This document shows positions 6,008 to 8,130 of a stretch of DNA of 8,130 nt, one piece after another; the first letter of the stretch is position 1; the number at the start of each line of letters is the position of its first letter. The translations under genes were made by a program, and so were the position numbers. The DNA comes from CAYJDR01 sp964368965 (GTDB lineage: Bacteria > Chrysiogenota > Deferribacteres > Deferribacterales > Mucispirillaceae): positions 1 to 8,130 of the forward strand of contig CAYJDR010000060.1 of NCBI GenBank assembly GCA_964368965.1. The letters are read 5' to 3'. The notes beneath the pieces are model-generated. The model was not told the DNA's origin. It saw only the letters and a list, made by a program, of their open reading frames with translations, and ran no database searches.

Positions 6008-6043
6008 ATAACAAAGGGCATCCGTAAGGGTGCCTTTTGTTAT
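6008..6043 (+). terminator. Terminator of tRNA-Leu
   Basis: A 16-bp hairpin (6008-6023 with 6028-6043, loop GTAA, two G-T pairs) has a GC-rich top and an A-rich/T-rich base that supplies TTTTGTTAT on the plus strand. It starts three bases after the tRNA. The A-rich 5' arm would let it also stop transcripts arriving from the right. Confidence 0.85.
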
Positions 6044-6065
6044 ATTATGATTTAATGTGGGACGA

Positions 6066-6124
6066 AAACGCCCAATCTATTAATCGTAAGGGCGTTTCAT
6101 GAGCGTGTATTTTACGCGAGCTAG
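6066..6124. repeat. Two-hairpin module, copy 1, in a structured intergenic region
   Basis: This module is the stem AAACGCCC (6066-6073) / GGGCGTTT (6090-6097), then CATGAGC, then a second hairpin GCGT...ACGC, then GAGCTAG. The layout recurs at 6236-6284 with different stem bases but the same joining words (TTTCATGAGC, GCGAG). Nothing protein-coding is visible. It may be a dispersed palindromic repeat or part of a structured RNA. Confidence 0.45.
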
Positions 6125-6127
6125 AAC

Positions 6128-6192
6128 ACTTTACGAACGCCGACCGAACAGGGAGGAGTAGCAAACAGGACGTTTGCGTCAGTGAGTAAAGT
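6128..6192. other. Possible branched RNA structure with a GGGAGGAG tract
   Basis: ACTTTAC (6128-6134) pairs with GTAAAGT (6186-6192) and encloses the hairpin GCAAAC-AGGAC-GTTTGC (6161-6177). AGGGAGGAG (6150-6158) lies between. On the minus strand this is CTCCTCCCT, the same nine bases found in the loops of the small RNAs at 250-370 and 691-813. No promoter could be assigned with confidence on either strand. Confidence 0.35.
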
Positions 6193-6235
6193 ACGGCTTT
6201 TTAGAGTGGTTAGGACAATCACGAATAAAAAGCGA

Positions 6236-6284
6236 AAAGATATGTAATGCACATATCTTTCATGAGCATAGCATATGCGAGTAG
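6236..6284. repeat. Two-hairpin module, copy 2
   Basis: A perfect 10-bp stem (AAAGATATGT/ACATATCTTT, loop AATGC) is followed by CATGAGC, a second hairpin GCATA-GCA-TATGC, and GAGTAG. Compared with 6066-6124 the stems are different in sequence but keep pairing, while the joining bases are the same. Read on the minus strand, the large stem is followed by TTCGCTTTTTATT, so it could terminate transcripts moving left. The bases from 6285 to the tmRNA promoter hold nothing I can name. Confidence 0.45.
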
Positions 6285-6377
6285 TCCCCCATCATCAATT
6301 ATCACCCATTGGATATCCCTTTTTATGTAATAAATCATGGTACAAAATGCCTTTTTTCAATATACTGAACGAATATG

Positions 6378-6407
6378 TTGCAATAGTGTCGTATTATGTG
6401 CTATAAG
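6378..6407 (+). promoter_or_regulatory. Likely ssrA promoter
   Basis: TTGCAA (6378-6383), an 18-base spacer and TATAAG (6402-6407), preceded by TGC as an extended -10, place the start near 6414. This leaves a leader of about 30 bases to be removed before the mature tmRNA 5' end at 6445. Confidence 0.5.
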
Positions 6408-6444
6408 TATTGTTCTGGTTACTCTAGTTAACCGCAGATTGTAC

Positions 6445-6790
6445 GGGGGCGTACGGTTTCGACGGGGGATTGAGGGTATTGAATGCACGTCAAGTCACCG
6501 AACTTGTAAAAACGGTAAACTTAAATATAAACGCTAACGAAGAATTAGCTTTAGCTGCTTAATGCAGCTACGTTCGGTATAGCTCGCCTGCCTATGGCGG
6601 TTATGCTGGGCGCCAAATTAATATAGGTGGGTTGTCTGCTCCGCCTCGTGGCAGACAATGGGATTTAGAGGCTTTCCCCAAACTTACTTTGGTCTATGGA
6701 GATGGGCGGGGGAGAAACAATCATAGCCTAAGCGTGTAGTATTTGATATTGTAGGTCTTTCGGACGCGGGTTCGATTCCCGCCGCCTCCA
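6445..6790 (+). ncRNA. ssrA: tmRNA (transfer-messenger RNA), one-piece form
   Basis: tmRNA rescues stalled ribosomes and tags the unfinished protein. The 5' end GGGGGCGTACGGTTTCGACG and the 3' T-arm GCGGG-TTCGATT-CCCGC with acceptor CGCCTCC (6783-6789) form the tRNA-like domain, with seven acceptor pairs including one G-T. The tag frame is at 6533-6562 and reads ANEELALAA, then TAA. The stop sits in the loop of the usual hairpin TAGCTGC/GCAGCTA (6552-6570). Later stems such as TTGTCTGC/GCAGACAA fit the pseudoknot region. The order is 5' domain, tag, 3' domain, so this is not the permuted two-piece gene of most alphaproteobacteria. CCA is not fully encoded: A6790 is followed by TAT. The 3' end is the probable attachment site of the element to the right. 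Confidence 0.95.
6766..6790 (+). mobile_element. Probable attachment site (att) at the 3' end of ssrA
   Basis: The T-arm and acceptor end of the tmRNA gene are directly followed by an integrase gene pointing away from it, with only about 210 non-coding bases between. Integrases of this family often target the 3' ends of tRNA and tmRNA genes and restore them with element-borne sequence. The exact crossover and the partner copy at the far end lie outside what can be seen, so the borders given are approximate. Confidence 0.6.
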
Positions 6791-6799
6791 TATGACACC

Positions 6800-6883
6800 A
6801 CTCTCAGAAACTCTCACAAAGTCTATCGAAACCCTTTAAACACAAGCTTTTTAACAAACTAACAGTCTCACATACTCTCATAA
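6800..6883 (+). repeat. Two pairs of 10-bp-spaced short repeats, possible integrase arm sites
   Basis: ACTCTCAGAA (6800) and ACTCTCACAA (6810) are adjacent copies at a 10-base period. AGTCTCACAT (6864) and ACTCTCATAA (6874) form a second pair with the same period. A consensus such as ACTCTCAYAA repeated once per helical turn beside an att site fits arm-type binding by the N-terminal domain of the integrase. The repeats are seen; the function is inferred. Confidence 0.5.
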
Positions 6884-6906
6884 AATCTCTTTACAATTCA
6901 AAAAAA

Positions 6907-6969
6907 TGTGGGTAAAATTGTGGGTAAAATGATGGGTTGAGCATTTTTTATAAAAACTTTACCCACAAT
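6907..6969 (+). repeat. Tandem and inverted repeats upstream of the integrase gene
   Basis: TGTGGGTAAAAT occurs twice with no gap (6907-6918 and 6919-6930), and a degenerate third unit follows (6931-6942). An inverted copy, TTTACCCACAAT (6958-6969), is perfectly complementary over 12 bp to 6917-6928. The block lies 32 bases before the integrase start codon. It may bind an excisionase or repressor, or form a leader hairpin controlling integrase synthesis. Confidence 0.55.
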
Positions 6970-7000
6970 TTCCAATTTTATCATTATATAGGAGTAGTTT

Positions 7001-8130
7001 GTGGGAAAACTCAACAACACTTTTCTAAAATCAATAAGACCAAATGGCAAGATGAGTAAATATGCCGACGGCAACGGACTAACACTTGTTGTATCCAAAG
7101 CAGGCAGTATGACTTGGCTAGTTCGTTATCGCAAAAATGGAAAAGAACAAACTTTTACATTAGGACAATATCCACATATCACTCTGCAAGATGCCAGAAA
7201 GAAATTGTGTGATATTCAATCTATGCTTTCTCAAAACATTGATCCTGTCGACCAAAAAAATGCCGAAAAACGTGCTACAAAACTAAGCAATGAAGTCTCT
7301 TTTGAAACAATAGCACTTGAGTGGCATGACAAACAAAAAAACATCTGGTCAGAAAATCACGCTATAACCACCCTCAATAGACTAAACAACCATGTATTCC
7401 CTCATCTTGGCAACAAACCAATCTCTACAATCAATCCGCCTCAACTATTAGAAGTATTAAGACGTATTGAAGTAAAAGGCACTCATGAAACAGCTCATAG
7501 AGTCAAAAGCATCGTTGGGCAAATATTTCAATATGCTATTGCAACGGGTAGAGCTGAACGAAATATCGCAGTTGACCTCAATGGAGCATTGACACCTGTT
7601 AAAGCTAACCACTACGCATCAATAATTGAGCCAAAAGAAGTTTCGATATTACTCAGAAACATTGATGAAAGCTCAAGTGGCGTTGTAGTTAAAACTTTTC
7701 TACAAATCATACCCTACTTATTTGTTAGACCTGGAGAATTAAGAGCAGCAACTTGGAACGAGTTCGATTTTGACACTGCTACATGGACAATACCTGCCGA
7801 ACGAATGAAAATGAAAGAAAAACATATCGTTGCTCTTGCTCCACAAGTTATAGATAAGTTAAACAACTTGAAAAAATATACAGGACACACTCAATACCTT
7901 TTCCCTAGCCCACGAAGTAAAACTCGCCCTATTACACCAAATGCATTGCTGAATGCACTCAGAGCTATGGGGTATGAACAAGACCAAATGAGTATCCACG
8001 GTTTTAGACACATGGCAAGCACCTTACTAAATGAGCAAGGATACAACTTTGATTGGATTGAAAAACAACTAGCACATGGGGAGCGAAACAAAGTCAGAGG
8101 AACATATAATTATGCTAAGCACTTAAATGA
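7001..8130 (+). CDS. int: P4-type tyrosine site-specific integrase (3' end outside the window)
   Basis: The frame is open from GTG at 7001 to the window end, 376 codons with no stop, so the C-terminus is cut. The GTG start is supported by AGGAG (6990-6994) six bases before it. The N-terminal part (about 15-85) matches the arm-binding DUF4102 type (KYADGNGLTLVV, WLVRYRKNGKEQTFTLGQYP). The central core-binding part contains WSENHAITTLNRLNNHVFPHLG. The catalytic domain has R243 (VRPGELR), a lysine in MKMKEKH (269-275), H333-x-x-R336 (HGFRH), H359 (LAHGERN) and Y369 (RGTYNYA), the full set expected of tyrosine recombinases. It should integrate and excise the element whose left end lies at the ssrA 3' end. 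Family members usually run about 20-40 residues past the tyrosine, so little is missing. Confidence 0.93.
   Translation, partial: MGKLNNTFLKSIRPNGKMSKYADGNGLTLVVSKAGSMTWLVRYRKNGKEQTFTLGQYPHITLQDARKKLCDIQSMLSQNIDPVDQKNAEKRATKLSNEVSFETIALEWHDKQKNIWSENHAITTLNRLNNHVFPHLGNKPISTINPPQLLEVLRRIEVKGTHETAHRVKSIVGQIFQYAIATGRAERNIAVDLNGALTPVKANHYASIIEPKEVSILLRNIDESSSGVVVKTFLQIIPYLFVRPGELRAATWNEFDFDTATWTIPAERMKMKEKHIVALAPQVIDKLNNLKKYTGHTQYLFPSPRSKTRPITPNALLNALRAMGYEQDQMSIHGFRHMASTLLNEQGYNFDWIEKQLAHGERNKVRGTYNYAKHLN

Noticed and set aside
6337..6537. Plus-strand ORF overlapping the ssrA promoter and 5' domain
   Set aside because: It runs into the tmRNA, which is certain from structure, and it has no ribosome binding site or family resemblance.
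6898..7098. Minus-strand ORF across the integrase start
   Set aside because: It is produced by the repeat block and the antisense of the integrase N-terminus.

Overview
The window comes from a low-GC bacterium with a Gram-negative style envelope. It has Sec signal peptides on proteins that look periplasmic, a periplasmic solute-binding protein, a sensor with two membrane segments, a one-piece tmRNA gene, and a tRNA and a tmRNA that both lack an encoded CCA. The one-piece ssrA argues against most Alphaproteobacteria, which carry a permuted two-piece tmRNA. I cannot assign a phylum with confidence.

Region 1-950 (minus strand) has almost no protein coding but is dense in signals. It begins with the first codons of a gene that leaves the window at its left edge. 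Three TTGACA-type promoters point left. Each carries a 16-bp palindrome of the form GTTAG-N6-CTAAC, in the spacer or at the start point, so the set looks like a small regulon of one repressor-like protein. Two of these promoters each precede a transcript of about 120 nt. Both transcripts end in a hairpin that presents the same 33-nt loop with a CTCCTCCC (anti-Shine-Dalgarno) tract on covarying stems. A third compact hairpin between them, with its own extended -10 promoter, presents the loop ACCTCCTTC, which resembles the 3' end of 16S rRNA. I read this as a cluster of small RNAs and consider it the most novel part of the window.

Region 953-4740 (minus strand) is a tight three-gene operon: a STAS anti-anti-sigma-like protein, an NMT1/THI5-type periplasmic binding protein, and a membrane sensor (dCACHE-HAMP-PP2C/SpoIIE-HATPase). 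The gaps between genes are one nucleotide. This is a complete partner-switching module. The sensor carries both the phosphatase and the likely anti-sigma kinase domain, and the STAS protein is the probable substrate. The binding protein has no permease or ATPase beside it, so it may act as a ligand-presenting partner of the sensor.

Region 4740-5840 (minus strand) holds one exported MORN/YwqK-like repeat protein with its own terminator and probable promoter.

Region 5880-6790 (plus strand) holds RNA genes: tRNA-Leu(GAG) with promoter and terminator, then about 250 bases of repeated hairpins of unknown nature, then ssrA (tmRNA).

Region 6790-8130 (plus strand) is the left end of an integrated element inserted at the 3' end of ssrA. 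It has two pairs of 10-bp-spaced short repeats, a block of tandem and inverted repeats upstream of the gene, and a P4-type tyrosine integrase gene that is complete at its start and cut by the window end just after the catalytic tyrosine.
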